DNA of 54,628 bases from Phycisphaerales bacterium (GCA_009691805.1 SIAK01000015.1:1-54628), one strand, 5' to 3'; counted from the stretch's first letter, positions 31,282 to 41,043 are shown. The notes: generated from the letters alone by a model not told the origin. Translations and numbers: made by a program.

Positions 31282-33309
31282 ATGCCCCGCAATATTCCAG
31301 TAGGCAACGGCGAGATGCTCGTCGCTTTCGACGATCTCTACCGCATGCGCGACCTCTACTGGCCGCACGTCGGAATGCCCAATCACACCTGTGGACATCT
31401 GCAACGCTTCGGTGTGTGGGCGGATGGCCAGTTCGCGTGGATCGATAGCGAAGGATGGACACGCGATCTTCGCTACAAGCCCGACACGATGGTGACGGAA
31501 GTTCGCTTGCGACACGAGCGACTCGGACTCGAGATGTTGTGCAATGACGTCGTCGACTATTGGAGTCCCGTCTTCTTGCGCAAGATTGTCGTGACCGATC
31601 TCTTTGGTCGTCCTCGCGATGTCCGAATCTTCTTGCATCACGACATCAGTGTGAATGAATCCCCTGTGGGTGACACTGTGCATTTCGACCCGCAAAGTGG
31701 CGGACTCGTGCACTACAAGGAAGCGACGTACTTCCTCCTCAACGGTTCAAGCGCACAGAAGTTTGGTATCGATTGGTGGGCAACAGGAGCCAAGCGCATC
31801 GGCGATGCAGAAGGCACATGGCGCGATGCGGAAGATGGATTGCTCTCGCGACATCCCATCGCGCAAGGCTCGGTCGATTCCACCATCGGCCTCTCGGTTG
31901 CACTCGCAGGCTGGGGATCAGGCAGCTGCTTCTACTGGCTTGCCGCAGGAAAGCACTACGACGAGGTGCAGGAACTCAACGAGAAGGTGCGCTCGAAAAC
32001 TCCACAGCGCATGATCGATCGCAGCGAAGCGTATTGGCGACTGTGGGCACTCAAGGAGCCGATCGATTTCTCGCCACTGCCTGAACGACTACGCGATCTC
32101 TTCGTGCGCAGCGAAATTATTCTTCGCACGCAGATTGATAATGGCGGAGCGATCATCGCGGCGAACGATTACGACATCACACACTTCGCGGGCGACACGT
32201 ATTCCTACAGTTGGCCACGCGACGGCGCGCTCGTTGCACACGCGCTTGATCTTGCGGGTCACGGTGAACTCAGTCGAAACTTCTTCCGCTTCTGCGAGAA
32301 GACGATCACGAAGGATGGATACTTCCTCCATAAGTACAACCCTTCGGGATCGCTTGCCTCGAGTTGGCATCCATCGATCATCGATGGCACGCGCGTGCTC
32401 CCGATTCAGCAGGATGAAACGGCGCTCGTCGTGTGGGCGCTGCGCAAGCACTTCCAGATTTTCCGCGACACGGAGTTCATCAAGAGTTCTTACAACACGC
32501 TTGTGGTGGAACCCACGAACTGGATGATGAAGTACCGCGACCATAACGGACTTCCGCAGCAGAGTTGGGATCTGTGGGAAGAACGACGCGGGGTGCATCT
32601 CTTCACTGTTGCAACGACGATTGGCGCGCTTAAAGCAGCGGCTGCATTCTCGCAAGAGATGGGCGCCTTTGATCGCGCGGCGGAGTACAACGAAGGTGCC
32701 GATCGCATGCGCGGCGCGATGATCCGCCACATGTGGGAGCCTGAGCGACAACGATTCGCGCGCATGGCGATGCCGCTGCAAGATGGAACCTACCGACTCG
32801 ATATGACGCTCGACGCAAGCGCGTTCAGCCTCTTCGCATTTGGCGCGCTTGCGCCCAACGATCCGCGCGTCGTCAGCCAGATGACTCAGGTGCGCGAGCG
32901 ATTGTGGGTGCAGACTGCGGTCGGTGGACTCGCGCGCTACGAGCACGATTACTACCACCAAGTCGAACATGTGAAGTTGCAGGAAGTTCCAGGAAACCCG
33001 TGGGTCATCTGCACCTTGTGGTACGCAGAGTGGCTCATCGAGCGCGCGGAAAATCTCGCGCAGCTTGAAGAGGCGTTGCCGTACTTCCATTGGACAGCGG
33101 ATCGCGCGTTCAGTTCAGGCGTGCTCGCGGAGCAATTCGATCCGTACTCAGGCGCGGCGATTTCCGTGAGCCCGCTCACGTGGAGTCATGCGACAGTGAT
33201 GACGACGCTCTTGAAGTACATCCTCAAGCACGCGCGACTCACAGGACGACCGTCAGGAACGCTCGCGGAGCTTGCGCTCAGTCGGTCTGGTGACACGCAA
33301 CAGTTCTGA
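31282..33309 (+). CDS. Glycoside hydrolase family 15 (glucoamylase/trehalase-like)
   Basis: 675 residues. The N-terminal beta-sandwich domain (about 1-260) is followed by an (alpha/alpha)6 barrel with YSYSWPRDGA, WDLWEERRG holding the general-acid glutamate, and EQFDPYSGA with the base glutamate near the C-terminus, then SPLTWSHA. No signal peptide is present, so it acts in the cytoplasm on alpha-glucans, maltodextrins or trehalose. ATG 31282 has AGGAGG 11 bp upstream; ATG 31237 is an alternative, inside the palindromic site. It ends 12 bp before the convergent Bax-inhibitor-like gene. Confidence 0.92.
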   Translation: MPRNIPVGNGEMLVAFDDLYRMRDLYWPHVGMPNHTCGHLQRFGVWADGQFAWIDSEGWTRDLRYKPDTMVTEVRLRHERLGLEMLCNDVVDYWSPVFLRKIVVTDLFGRPRDVRIFLHHDISVNESPVGDTVHFDPQSGGLVHYKEATYFLLNGSSAQKFGIDWWATGAKRIGDAEGTWRDAEDGLLSRHPIAQGSVDSTIGLSVALAGWGSGSCFYWLAAGKHYDEVQELNEKVRSKTPQRMIDRSEAYWRLWALKEPIDFSPLPERLRDLFVRSEIILRTQIDNGGAIIAANDYDITHFAGDTYSYSWPRDGALVAHALDLAGHGELSRNFFRFCEKTITKDGYFLHKYNPSGSLASSWHPSIIDGTRVLPIQQDETALVVWALRKHFQIFRDTEFIKSSYNTLVVEPTNWMMKYRDHNGLPQQSWDLWEERRGVHLFTVATTIGALKAAAAFSQEMGAFDRAAEYNEGADRMRGAMIRHMWEPERQRFARMAMPLQDGTYRLDMTLDASAFSLFAFGALAPNDPRVVSQMTQVRERLWVQTAVGGLARYEHDYYHQVEHVKLQEVPGNPWVICTLWYAEWLIERAENLAQLEEALPYFHWTADRAFSSGVLAEQFDPYSGAAISVSPLTWSHATVMTTLLKYILKHARLTGRPSGTLAELALSRSGDTQQF

Positions 33310-33321
33310 TTCGAGAACCGC

Positions 33322-34146
33322 TTAGTTGCGATTGCCAAACATAAGCGCGAGTCGGAAGACGAGCTTGAGTGCTTCGAGGAAGACCCACGCGAGCGTCACG
33401 ATCAGACCAAACGTGAGCAGCCACTCCATCGCTTTAGGCGCGCCTGATTGCGCGGCCTGTTCAACCTGTTGCAAATCGACAAGCAGCCAGAGCGCGGCGA
33501 CGATGAGCACGAGTGCGTTGATGCCGAGCCCAATCCACGCCGCGCTTCCACCTTCCATCGCACTGCCGAGCGAGAGGAACGGAATGCTCGCGCCGAAAAG
33601 GCTCATGATGAAAGAGGCGAGATACGTGAACATGATGCCGAGCGTGACGACGCCGAGCACCGAGGTAAATCGCGGACCTGCGCGGATGATGTTGAAGGTG
33701 TGCAACGCGAGCATCGCCGCCATCGACGCGCCTGTCACGATGAACGCTTGAATCGCAACGCCGCCGCCCACCGCAATACCCTGCGCTTGAAGGATGGAAT
33801 CGAGCAGATACGAAATGCCGCCCATCACGAAGCCTTGCGTCAGTGCGTAGATCGGCGTGCCGATCATCGCAAATCCTGGCTTCGCCATAATCGTGAAGTA
33901 GAGAACCAACGTCACAACGAACGCGATGATGTTCACCATCATCAGCGAACCTGGATACGCAGCGGTGACGGAGTATCCAATCGCGCCCGAGCCGAGCGCG
34001 AGCAGTGTGCAGAAACCCGTCTTCGCCATCACGCCTTGAATCGACACCGTGGTCGAACGCGCGGCACTCCGCATTTCAGGCGCATTGAAAACACGATGAA
34101 GCGAGGAGTCAGAGAGAACGGGATTGGTGGATTGCAAGATCGACAT
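33322..34146 (-). CDS. Bax inhibitor-1-like multi-spanning membrane protein (YccA/YetJ-related)
   Basis: 274 residues with about seven membrane segments after a 45-residue cytoplasmic N-terminus. Characteristic segments are ALTQGFVMGGISYLLD, ASMAAMLALHTF and the C-terminal VTLAWVFLEALKLVFRL. This pattern fits the bacterial Bax-inhibitor-1-like family (BaxI_1), whose members include pH-sensitive calcium leak channels; the exact activity here is unknown. GAGGAA 5 bp before ATG 34146 sets the start. It follows the PhoH-like gene on the same strand, separated by 177 bp that hold copy D of the structured 3' element. Confidence 0.85.
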   Translation of the reverse strand: MSILQSTNPVLSDSSLHRVFNAPEMRSAARSTTVSIQGVMAKTGFCTLLALGSGAIGYSVTAAYPGSLMMVNIIAFVVTLVLYFTIMAKPGFAMIGTPIYALTQGFVMGGISYLLDSILQAQGIAVGGGVAIQAFIVTGASMAAMLALHTFNIIRAGPRFTSVLGVVTLGIMFTYLASFIMSLFGASIPFLSLGSAMEGGSAAWIGLGINALVLIVAALWLLVDLQQVEQAAQSGAPKAMEWLLTFGLIVTLAWVFLEALKLVFRLALMFGNRN

Positions 34147-34256
34147 TGAATTCCTCTTCCATGCGAACAGGGACACCGCCAAAGAACGCGCCGTGCACTC
34201 AGAGGAATGCACGGCGCGAATGATAGGCGGTTGGCGGCGAGACTTCATCCGCGGTG

Positions 34257-34310
34257 GCTGACTCGAAAGCGAATGCGACGATTTGCCCGCTGGGAGGCAG
34301 CATCTAGCAC
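34257..34310 (-). repeat. Structured 3' element, copy D (module 1 only)
   Basis: Thirteen bases after the PhoH-like stop codon, in its sense orientation. It shares with copy A the order CTGCC, CAGCG, CAAAT, GTCGC, TTCGCTTTCGA and TCAG. The inner pair is TGCC/GGCA and the outer pair GATGC/GCATT. Module 2 is absent. Confidence 0.6.
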
Positions 34311-34323
34311 ACGCAGTCGGACC

Positions 34324-35808
34324 TCACAGAATCTCCGCTGCGAGGCTGGCAAGATTGGAGCGCTCGGTCTTCGAGAGAGACACATGCCCTGCCACGCGCT
34401 GACCCTTCATGCGTTCGATGCAGTGGCTAAGTCCGTTCGAAAGCCCGTCGAGATACGGGTTGTCGATCTGACAGACGTCACCGCACAGCACGATCTTCGT
34501 GCCCTCGCCCACGCGCGAGACGATCGTCTTCACTTCGTGCGGGGAGAGATTCTGCGCTTCGTCGATGATCATGAATTGATGTGGAATCGATCGACCGCGG
34601 ATGTAGGTGAGCGGCTCAAGAATAATCTTGCCGCTCGCCATGAGTTGATCGAGACGCTGCTCCGTCGTGCGACTTTCAACTTCAGAAACGTGCGCGCCCC
34701 GCGTCGAGAGCAGGTACGAAATGTTGTCGAAGATCGGCTGCATCCACATCGACAACTTCTCGTCCTTGCTGCCTGGCAGGTATCCGATGTCGCGCCCCAG
34801 CGGCATGATCGGTCGCGCAGTGAGCAACTTGTCGAATCGTTCTTCACGCAACGTCTTGTGTAAACCAGTCGCGAGTGCGATGAGCGTCTTGCCTGTGCCC
34901 GCTGGTCCGGTGAGCGTGACGATCTTGATCTCATCATCGAGCAGCAATTCCATCGCCATCGTCTGCTGCACATTGCGCGCCATGATGCCGTAGATCGGCT
35001 TGCGCGGACCTGTCACAGGGATGACGTGTCCTGTATCCGCGAGCATGCGACCAAGACCTGTGTGGCTCTCGTCGAGCTCATCGATGAGCAGGAGGAACTG
35101 GTTCGCAGTCGGTTCAACCTTGAGTCGATGCACGCCATCCGGCGTTATTCCGACGAATTCCTCGAAGCGAGTCACAAGAATTTGTCGCTCGTCATAGAGC
35201 TCGTCGATCAGATCGCCAGGTACACGCACGGTGAGGTAACCCGCGTGCAGGTAATCCGCGGAGACGCGATCCGCTTCGAAATCTTCGGCAGGAATGCCGA
35301 GCGCATCGCTCTTCACGCGCGCCGCAATGTCCTTCGAAATGAAGATCGTGCGCTTGCCCGCAGCATGCAGCGCCGCAGCGACCGACAGAATGCGGTTGTC
35401 GTTGATCGCGAGATCAAGGGTGAACGATGGCGTGCGCACAGCGTCGCAACGATCGATGCGAATCGAACCGCCCTGCTCATTCCAGCTCACGCCGACAAAG
35501 AGTGCCCCCTTCTCACGCAGACGATCAAGCGCTCGAATCGTCTGTCGAGCATTTCGCCCCGTTTCATCGTTGTTTTTCTTGAACGTATCGAGCTCTTCAA
35601 TGACCGTCAGCGGAATCACGACTTCGTGCTCCGCAAACTTAAACATCGAGTTCGGGTTGTGCAGCAACACATTCGTGTCAAGCACGAAATGCTTTCGAAC
35701 CCCCTGCTGATTTACTTCTACGCGTTGTTCGCGCGGGCTTTGCTCTGAGGCGTGATCGGCGTCTGAAACGGATTCGACACTCGTGCTACCACCTGTACCT
35801 GCGTCCAT
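34324..35808 (-). CDS. PIN-domain PhoH family ATPase (YlaK-like)
   Basis: 494 residues. The N-terminal PIN nuclease domain starts at FVLDTNVLLHN (D44 is a metal ligand) and includes TNDETGRNAR-like and LAINDNRILSVA segments with further acidic residues. The C-terminal half is the PhoH P-loop ATPase: Walker A GPAGTGKTLIA near residue 295, Walker B FMIIDEAQN, and LCGDVCQIDNPYLDG. Such PIN-PhoH proteins are RNA helicase/RNases in mycobacteria. The first 35 residues are low-complexity. The start is the first ATG; no Shine-Dalgarno site is seen. The gene is preceded by the NIF3 and ROK genes on the same strand. Confidence 0.93.
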   Translation of the reverse strand: MDAGTGGSTSVESVSDADHASEQSPREQRVEVNQQGVRKHFVLDTNVLLHNPNSMFKFAEHEVVIPLTVIEELDTFKKNNDETGRNARQTIRALDRLREKGALFVGVSWNEQGGSIRIDRCDAVRTPSFTLDLAINDNRILSVAAALHAAGKRTIFISKDIAARVKSDALGIPAEDFEADRVSADYLHAGYLTVRVPGDLIDELYDERQILVTRFEEFVGITPDGVHRLKVEPTANQFLLLIDELDESHTGLGRMLADTGHVIPVTGPRKPIYGIMARNVQQTMAMELLLDDEIKIVTLTGPAGTGKTLIALATGLHKTLREERFDKLLTARPIMPLGRDIGYLPGSKDEKLSMWMQPIFDNISYLLSTRGAHVSEVESRTTEQRLDQLMASGKIILEPLTYIRGRSIPHQFMIIDEAQNLSPHEVKTIVSRVGEGTKIVLCGDVCQIDNPYLDGLSNGLSHCIERMKGQRVAGHVSLSKTERSNLASLAAEIL

Positions 35809-35972
35809 GCGGGTCCTCGCTTCTGTTGGTTGTCTGACAAATGAAGAGCCATGAGACTAAACCCTGAATTGTCTACAGGGATAGTGCTTCAGGACTGCAC
35901 GCCTTTCAAGGGGAACTCGGGGAATCTCCGCAAAAGTCCGCTAATTCTTTGCGCGCGATCCACAGCACCGAT

Positions 35973-37115
35973 TCACACCAATCGAAGCGATTCTCGGTCG
36001 GCAGTCGAAACGCACACGTCAAAGGAAAGCCCTCGCGCCGCGCTCGCTGCTCGGATCTGTTCAGCATAGACAGGAAGGAATCCGCGTTCGGTATTCGTGT
36101 GACCAGCGAGCAAGATCTCAACGCCTCGTGCGCGTGCAAGAATTGTTTCGTGGTGCGACATTTCACCCGTCAGAAAAAGTGACGCACCGGAAGCGACAAC
36201 CGCGTCGAGTAGTGAGCCCCCACTTCCCGCGCACACCGCAACGCGTTCGTGCAGCGTGTCGGATTGACCCAATCGCGCGCAGTGCAGGAGAGACTGCACA
36301 CCAAGATGTGCCTTGACGCGCGCGATGATTGTGGAAGTCGTCGCGGGCGTTGCAAGTTCCACCATGCGACCAGCGCCTTGGGTTGCGTCAGGGCGTGATT
36401 CCATTCTCATCACATCAAACGCAGGCTCCTCATACGGATGAGCGCGACGGAGTGCAGCGAGCGCAGCCGCAAGTGCATGACGCGAGCAAGGCACTTCAAG
36501 CCGAAGCTCAGGCACGCGCTCAAGTTTTCCACGCGTTCCAATCACAGGGTGCGTCGACGCGCCTGGTAGAAAAGTTCCACCACCGTGCGCCGCGAATGAG
36601 CACGCGCTGTAGTCACCGATGTGACCTGCGCCACTCGCGGTCAGTGCATCGCGCACGCGATCCACAGCGTCGCCAGGCACGAAGACGACAATGCGATATT
36701 CCTGCGATGCATCCAAACTCGACGCCTGTTGCAGAGGTGCGCGTGTTCCTTCGCCCATGCATCCGATGAGCCAGTCGTTCACGCCGCCAGCGACGTTGTC
36801 GAGTGCGGTGTGCGGTGAATAGATCGCGATGCCCTTGCGCACTGCGTCGATCGCCACTCGCGATTGCCACACAGAACCATCGAGCCGTTCAAGCGGTTTG
36901 AACAGCAACGGGTGATACGCCACGATCAGATCCGCTCCCAGACTCGCGGCGTCCTCGAGAACTTCAGGCAAAAGATCAATCGTCAAGCACACGCGCGCGA
37001 TCGCTCGCCCATCACCGACGACATGCAGTCCGACCTTGTCCCAACGCTCCGCGAGCGAAAGCGGCGCGAGCGCGTTGAGCAGATCAACAACAGCGTGGAG
37101 TGCATTGTTCGACAT
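35973..37115 (-). CDS. NIF3/YqfO-family dinuclear metal protein
   Basis: 380 residues. Metal ligands are visible in VAYHPLLFKP and PHTALDN at the N-terminal part and GEMSHHETILA near the C-terminus. Between them (about 125-245) is the extra domain typical of the long YqfO form (IVVFVPGDAVDRVRDAL, CSRHALAAALAALRRAHPYEEPAFDV). Members hold a dinuclear metal site in a toroid; they were once called GTP cyclohydrolase I type 2, but the physiological reaction is not settled. It starts 9 bp after the ROK kinase stop, so the two are an operon. The 164-bp gap to the PhoH-like gene has a small hairpin, CCCTG/CAGGG, and nothing else recognised. Confidence 0.9.
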   Translation of the reverse strand: MSNNALHAVVDLLNALAPLSLAERWDKVGLHVVGDGRAIARVCLTIDLLPEVLEDAASLGADLIVAYHPLLFKPLERLDGSVWQSRVAIDAVRKGIAIYSPHTALDNVAGGVNDWLIGCMGEGTRAPLQQASSLDASQEYRIVVFVPGDAVDRVRDALTASGAGHIGDYSACSFAAHGGGTFLPGASTHPVIGTRGKLERVPELRLEVPCSRHALAAALAALRRAHPYEEPAFDVMRMESRPDATQGAGRMVELATPATTSTIIARVKAHLGVQSLLHCARLGQSDTLHERVAVCAGSGGSLLDAVVASGASLFLTGEMSHHETILARARGVEILLAGHTNTERGFLPVYAEQIRAASAARGLSFDVCVSTADRESLRLV

Positions 37116-37124
37116 AGAAATCTC

Positions 37125-38108
37125 TCAGCTCGAAGCAATCAACATGCCCGCGCCAAGTACGCCCGCGAGATCATTCAAACTACTGCCGACGACTTCACAG
37201 CCACTGCAGTTACTCGGAAACACAGTGCGTTCGAATTGTTTGCGCACGCGCGCGAGATACGGTTTTCCAAGCGCTTCTGCGAGTCCACCGCCAATGACAA
37301 TCGTGTCAATCGCGAGCATCGTCACGACGTTGGCAATCGCGAGCCCGAGAAGATCCGCGCTTTGATTCAAGACCTTCAGTGTGAGTTCATCGCCGCGTTC
37401 ATACGCCTTTGCAATCATCGCACTCCCGATACTGCCCTCATCATCACTCTTGCCCTCCGCCCCACGCTCGCGCAGCAATGCGTGCAATGCAGAATCCGGA
37501 TGCATCGGAAGCAGTCTGCGTAATGCGTTCACAACGCCCGTGCGTGAGCAGATGTCTTCGACTGTCATAAAGCCAGGCTGACCACCAGGGAAAAGTACGA
37601 CGTGTCCGATTTCGCCCGCAGTATGGAATGGACCGCGCCAAAGTTTGCCGTCGAGAATCAATCCGCCGCCAACGCCCGTGCCAACCCACACGGCGAGCAC
37701 ATTTTTTCGACCTCGCGCGGCGCCCAGTTGCGCTTCGCCCCACACCGCGACATTCACATCATTGTCGAGCGCGACAGGAAGTCGAAACTCCTTCTCGAGA
37801 ATCTCACGCAGTGGAACATTCTCCCAACCGAGATTGCCAGCCTTGATGACCATGCCCTTGGAAACATCCACCGCGCTCGGTGCGCCAACGCCAACGCCGA
37901 GCAGTGAAGAAGGATCACACTTCGCATCCTCCATCGCGCGCCACACCGCTTCCACAAGGCGGCGCACGACAACATCGCGACCTTCGCTCGCCTTCGTCTT
38001 GCGCTTCGCGCGACCAACAACCTTTCCATCACAATCGAGAATCCCGACGGAGATATTCGTACCACCGAGATCGACGCCTGCGACAACCTTGTCCTTCGCA
38101 ATCTTCAT
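37125..38108 (-). CDS. ROK-family sugar kinase (glucokinase-like) lacking the zinc motif
   Basis: 327 residues. The ATP loop AGVDLGGTNISVGILD, the catalytic aspartate in LDNDVNVAVWGEA, GTGVGGGLI, and the substrate-binding TAGEIGHVV are those of ROK glucokinases. The usual ROK zinc motif CxCGxxGCxE is not conserved: the corresponding segment is FPGGQPGFMTVEDICS, without the cysteines. The enzyme probably phosphorylates glucose or a related hexose, which would suit the nearby GH15 glucoamylase-like enzyme. ATG 38108 is chosen because the family begins there; a TACAAT box ends 7 bp before it. NIF3 follows after 9 bp. Confidence 0.9.
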   Translation of the reverse strand: MKIAKDKVVAGVDLGGTNISVGILDCDGKVVGRAKRKTKASEGRDVVVRRLVEAVWRAMEDAKCDPSSLLGVGVGAPSAVDVSKGMVIKAGNLGWENVPLREILEKEFRLPVALDNDVNVAVWGEAQLGAARGRKNVLAVWVGTGVGGGLILDGKLWRGPFHTAGEIGHVVLFPGGQPGFMTVEDICSRTGVVNALRRLLPMHPDSALHALLRERGAEGKSDDEGSIGSAMIAKAYERGDELTLKVLNQSADLLGLAIANVVTMLAIDTIVIGGGLAEALGKPYLARVRKQFERTVFPSNCSGCEVVGSSLNDLAGVLGAGMLIASS

Positions 38109-38115
38109 ACGCGCA

Positions 38116-38121
38116 ATTGTA
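38116..38121 (-). promoter_or_regulatory. Candidate -10 box (TACAAT) for the ROK kinase operon
   Basis: TACAAT on the minus strand, five of six matches to the sigma-70 -10 consensus, ending 7 bp before ATG 38108. It fits a leaderless transcript. Confidence 0.4.
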
Positions 38122-38187
38122 CTCAAGAGTTTTTTGATACCTTCGCGCCGTCACGATCTTTTCTGAGACCGCGCTCCGCGAGCTGCT

Positions 38188-38496
38188 ATGACCGAACGAG
38201 AACTCTCCGTCCAAGATGTCCGTCATATCGCGAAGTTGTCGCGACTCGCACCTGACGACGCGACCGTCGAAGCGATGCGTTCCACGCTCTCCTCGATCCT
38301 CGGGCACATCGCGAAACTCTCGACGATTGATGTCGCGGGCGCGGAACCGATGGCGCACCCACTGTCGATTACCAATCGACTGGACGCGGATGTTCCAGGT
38401 CCTACGTTGTCGATCGATCTTGTGTTGCTCAACGCGCCGGCGAAGGTCGATCGATTCCTCGCTGTTCCTAAGGTGCTTGACGAGGGCGGCGCGTGA
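38188..38496 (+). CDS. gatC: Glutamyl-tRNA(Gln)/aspartyl-tRNA(Asn) amidotransferase subunit C
   Basis: 102 residues, normal for GatC. The N-terminal helix VQDVRHIAKLSRLAP and the C-terminal LLNAPAKVDRFLAVPKVL are the family signature; RLDADVP lies in the linker. GatC clamps GatA and GatB together in the enzyme that amidates misacylated Glu-tRNA(Gln) or Asp-tRNA(Asn). gatA overlaps its stop by 4 bp (GTGA). It is divergent from the ROK kinase gene with 79 bp between. Confidence 0.95.
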   Translation: MTERELSVQDVRHIAKLSRLAPDDATVEAMRSTLSSILGHIAKLSTIDVAGAEPMAHPLSITNRLDADVPGPTLSIDLVLLNAPAKVDRFLAVPKVLDEGGA

Positions 38497-39965
38497 ACAC
38501 TCAGACCCATGCATGCGACGGGCTCGCCGCGATCGCTCAATCGGTTCGCTCTGGCGCAGTCACTGCAACGGCGCGTGTTGAGGCGTGCCTCACACGCATC
38601 GAGGCGCGCGGCGCAGAACTGCACGCCTTCAACGAAGTGCTTGCCTCGGATGCGCGCGCTGCTGCTGCGCGCGTGGACGCCGCGATCCAGCGAGGCGAAA
38701 ATCCTGGCTCACTCGCTGGCGTGATCTTGGCGATCAAAGACAACATCGCAACGACGATTGGTCATACGACTTGCTCTTCGCGCTTCCTTGAAAACTATCG
38801 CTCGCCGTTTGACGCGACTGTGATCGGGCGGCTGCAATCGCAAGGCGCAATCGTCATTGGTAAGACGAATCTCGACGAGTTCGCGATGGGTTCGAGCACG
38901 GAAAACAGCGCATTCGGAGCGACGCGCAATCCTTGGGATTCCTCGCGCGTTCCGGGTGGAAGCTCTGGCGGAAGCGCTGCTGCGGTGAGTGCTAGTTTCT
39001 GTGACGCAGCACTTGGCTCTGATACTGGTGGTTCCATTCGACAACCCGCGAGCCTCTGTGGCTGCGTTGGTTTCAAGCCGACCTACGGACGCGTCTCTCG
39101 CTACGGACTCGTCGCGTTCGGATCGAGCCTCGATCAAATCGGTCCCTTCGCGCGTGATGTGCGCGGTTGCGCTGAACTCTTCGAAGCAATGGCTGGTCGC
39201 GATCCACTGGACTCAACGACTGCAGACCTCGAAGTTCCTGACTGCCTCACGCAACTCGATGAACCGCTGCGCGGATTGCGCGTTGGCATTCCGCGCGAGT
39301 ATCGAAGCGAAGCAAACGCGCCCTCCGTCGCACGCGTGCTTGAGGATGCGATCAGTGCGTACCAATCTCTCGGCGCGACGATCGTGGATGTCGAACTTCC
39401 ACTCACCGACATCGGCATCTCAACCTACTACGTCATCGCACCCGCAGAAGCATCGAGCAATCTCGCCCGCTTCGATGGAATCCGTTACGGCAAGCGTGCG
39501 GAGATGAGCGCAGGTGATGGGCTCGAAGAGCTCTACGCGAAGAGCCGCAGTGAAGGCTTCGGTCCTGAAGTGCAACGACGGATCATGCTTGGCACGTATG
39601 TGCTGAGTTCAGGCTACTACGACGCCTACTACAACCGCGCACTCCAAGTGCGTCGGCAAATCCGCGAAGAGTTCGACCACGCATTCACGAAGTGCGATGT
39701 GCTCCTAGGACCGACGTCTCCGATCCCTGCCTTTGAAATCGGTGGCAAGTCCGATCCGTGGGCGATGTATCTCTGCGACGTGTACACGGTGAACACGAAT
39801 ATCGCGGGCATTCCAGGCATTTCGCTCAACGCGGGATTCGCGCAAGAAGGTGGAGCGACGCTTCCCATCGGCATGCAGTTGCAAGCTCCTGCGTTCAGCG
39901 AAGCGCTGCTCTTGCGCGCTGCGCGCATGCTCGAGATTGCGCGTCCGCCCTGCTACCCCGCGTGA
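38493..39965 (+). CDS. gatA: Glutamyl-tRNA(Gln)/aspartyl-tRNA(Asn) amidotransferase subunit A
   Basis: 490 residues from a GTG start overlapping gatC. The amidase-signature Ser-cisSer-Lys triad is complete: K82 in AIKDNIA, S157 in GGSSGGS and S181 in SDTGGSIRQPAS, with the spacing of known GatA enzymes. It hydrolyses glutamine to supply ammonia to GatB. The usual third gene gatB is not next to it; mutY converges 1 bp after its stop. Confidence 0.98.
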   Translation: MNTQTHACDGLAAIAQSVRSGAVTATARVEACLTRIEARGAELHAFNEVLASDARAAAARVDAAIQRGENPGSLAGVILAIKDNIATTIGHTTCSSRFLENYRSPFDATVIGRLQSQGAIVIGKTNLDEFAMGSSTENSAFGATRNPWDSSRVPGGSSGGSAAAVSASFCDAALGSDTGGSIRQPASLCGCVGFKPTYGRVSRYGLVAFGSSLDQIGPFARDVRGCAELFEAMAGRDPLDSTTADLEVPDCLTQLDEPLRGLRVGIPREYRSEANAPSVARVLEDAISAYQSLGATIVDVELPLTDIGISTYYVIAPAEASSNLARFDGIRYGKRAEMSAGDGLEELYAKSRSEGFGPEVQRRIMLGTYVLSSGYYDAYYNRALQVRRQIREEFDHAFTKCDVLLGPTSPIPAFEIGGKSDPWAMYLCDVYTVNTNIAGIPGISLNAGFAQEGGATLPIGMQLQAPAFSEALLLRAARMLEIARPPCYPA

Positions 39966-39966
39966 A

Positions 39967-41043
39967 TCACGCGCTCGATTCTCGCGCGAGCGTTTTCATC
40001 AATGAACGCATGAGTGCGCGCATGGGACTCGACAGCGCGTGCGAATCAAGCTCGCTCCAACGCACATGCTTGCGTGAACGCACATGCAACGACTTCGGAA
40101 ACTTGGAAGGTGCGCGCGTTGTGTCAAAGACTTGAAACTCAACTTCGCGATGCGTTGTCTTGAAGACGAACTGCTCGCGCGAGCAAAGTTCGTCGCTCAC
40201 GAGTCCGAACGCCTTCGCAACACCCGCACGCGCAAGCCTCTTCGCACTCTCGACTGTCGGCGGCTGCCACATCGCGCCCCACAGTCCATCGGCCGCGCGT
40301 TGTTCAAGCAAGACTCCGCGCGAACTCTGCGCCAGTGCGATCGACATATAGATGCGTGTTCGCGCGGGTTTCTGCTTCGGCACTGGAATGTCCGCAGTTG
40401 TGCCATTCGCAAACGCCACGCATTGCTTTCGCAATGGACACTCGCCGCATCGCGGTGACCTCGGCGTGCAAATCGTTCCACCGAACTCCATCAGTGCTTC
40501 GTTCGCAACGCCAGGTCGTGAAGTTGCTTTCGCGTATCGCTCCGCTTCGCTCCAGCACCAACGCATGGATTCTGCATCGTTGGCAGCGCGTGCCACGCCC
40601 GCGAGTCGAAGAAACACGCGCGCCACATTCGCATCCACAATCGGAGCTGGTTCACCCGCGACGATGGATGCAACAGCCCCCGCGGTGTAACGACCCACTC
40701 CCGGCAGTGCCTCCAAACTCGCGCGCGCAGTCGGCGTCACTCCGCTGTGCTCCCGCACAATGATCGCTGCGGCCATTCGCAGATGACGCACGCGACGGTA
40801 GTAACCGAGTCCTTCCCACGCCGCGAGTGCGGTTGACTCCTCGCTTTGCGCGAGTTTTTTCGGAGTTGGAAACTGCCGCATGAACCTCGGCCAATACTCG
40901 ACGACGCGCGCAAGTTGCGTCTGCTGCAGCATCGCTTCGCTCACGAGCGCACCCCAAGCCGTCCGCTCACTGCGCCACGGCAATTCGCGAGCATGTTTGT
41001 CAAACCACGTTGTCAACCGCGATGCGATCCACTCGACGTTCAT
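39967..41043 (-). CDS. mutY: A/G-specific adenine glycosylase
   Basis: 358 residues. The catalytic glutamate is E36 in SEAMLQQTQ; the helix-hairpin-helix PGVGRYTAGA and the aspartate in VDANVARV follow; the iron-sulfur loop has the spacing C-x6-C-x2-C-x5-C near residues 195-212. The C-terminal domain (about 230-358) is the NUDIX-like 8-oxoG recognition domain. It removes adenine opposite 8-oxoguanine. Start ATG 41043 fits the family; the frame upstream is a spurious extension into the divergent promoter region. Confidence 0.96.
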   Translation of the reverse strand: MNVEWIASRLTTWFDKHARELPWRSERTAWGALVSEAMLQQTQLARVVEYWPRFMRQFPTPKKLAQSEESTALAAWEGLGYYRRVRHLRMAAAIIVREHSGVTPTARASLEALPGVGRYTAGAVASIVAGEPAPIVDANVARVFLRLAGVARAANDAESMRWCWSEAERYAKATSRPGVANEALMEFGGTICTPRSPRCGECPLRKQCVAFANGTTADIPVPKQKPARTRIYMSIALAQSSRGVLLEQRAADGLWGAMWQPPTVESAKRLARAGVAKAFGLVSDELCSREQFVFKTTHREVEFQVFDTTRAPSKFPKSLHVRSRKHVRWSELDSHALSSPMRALMRSLMKTLARESSA

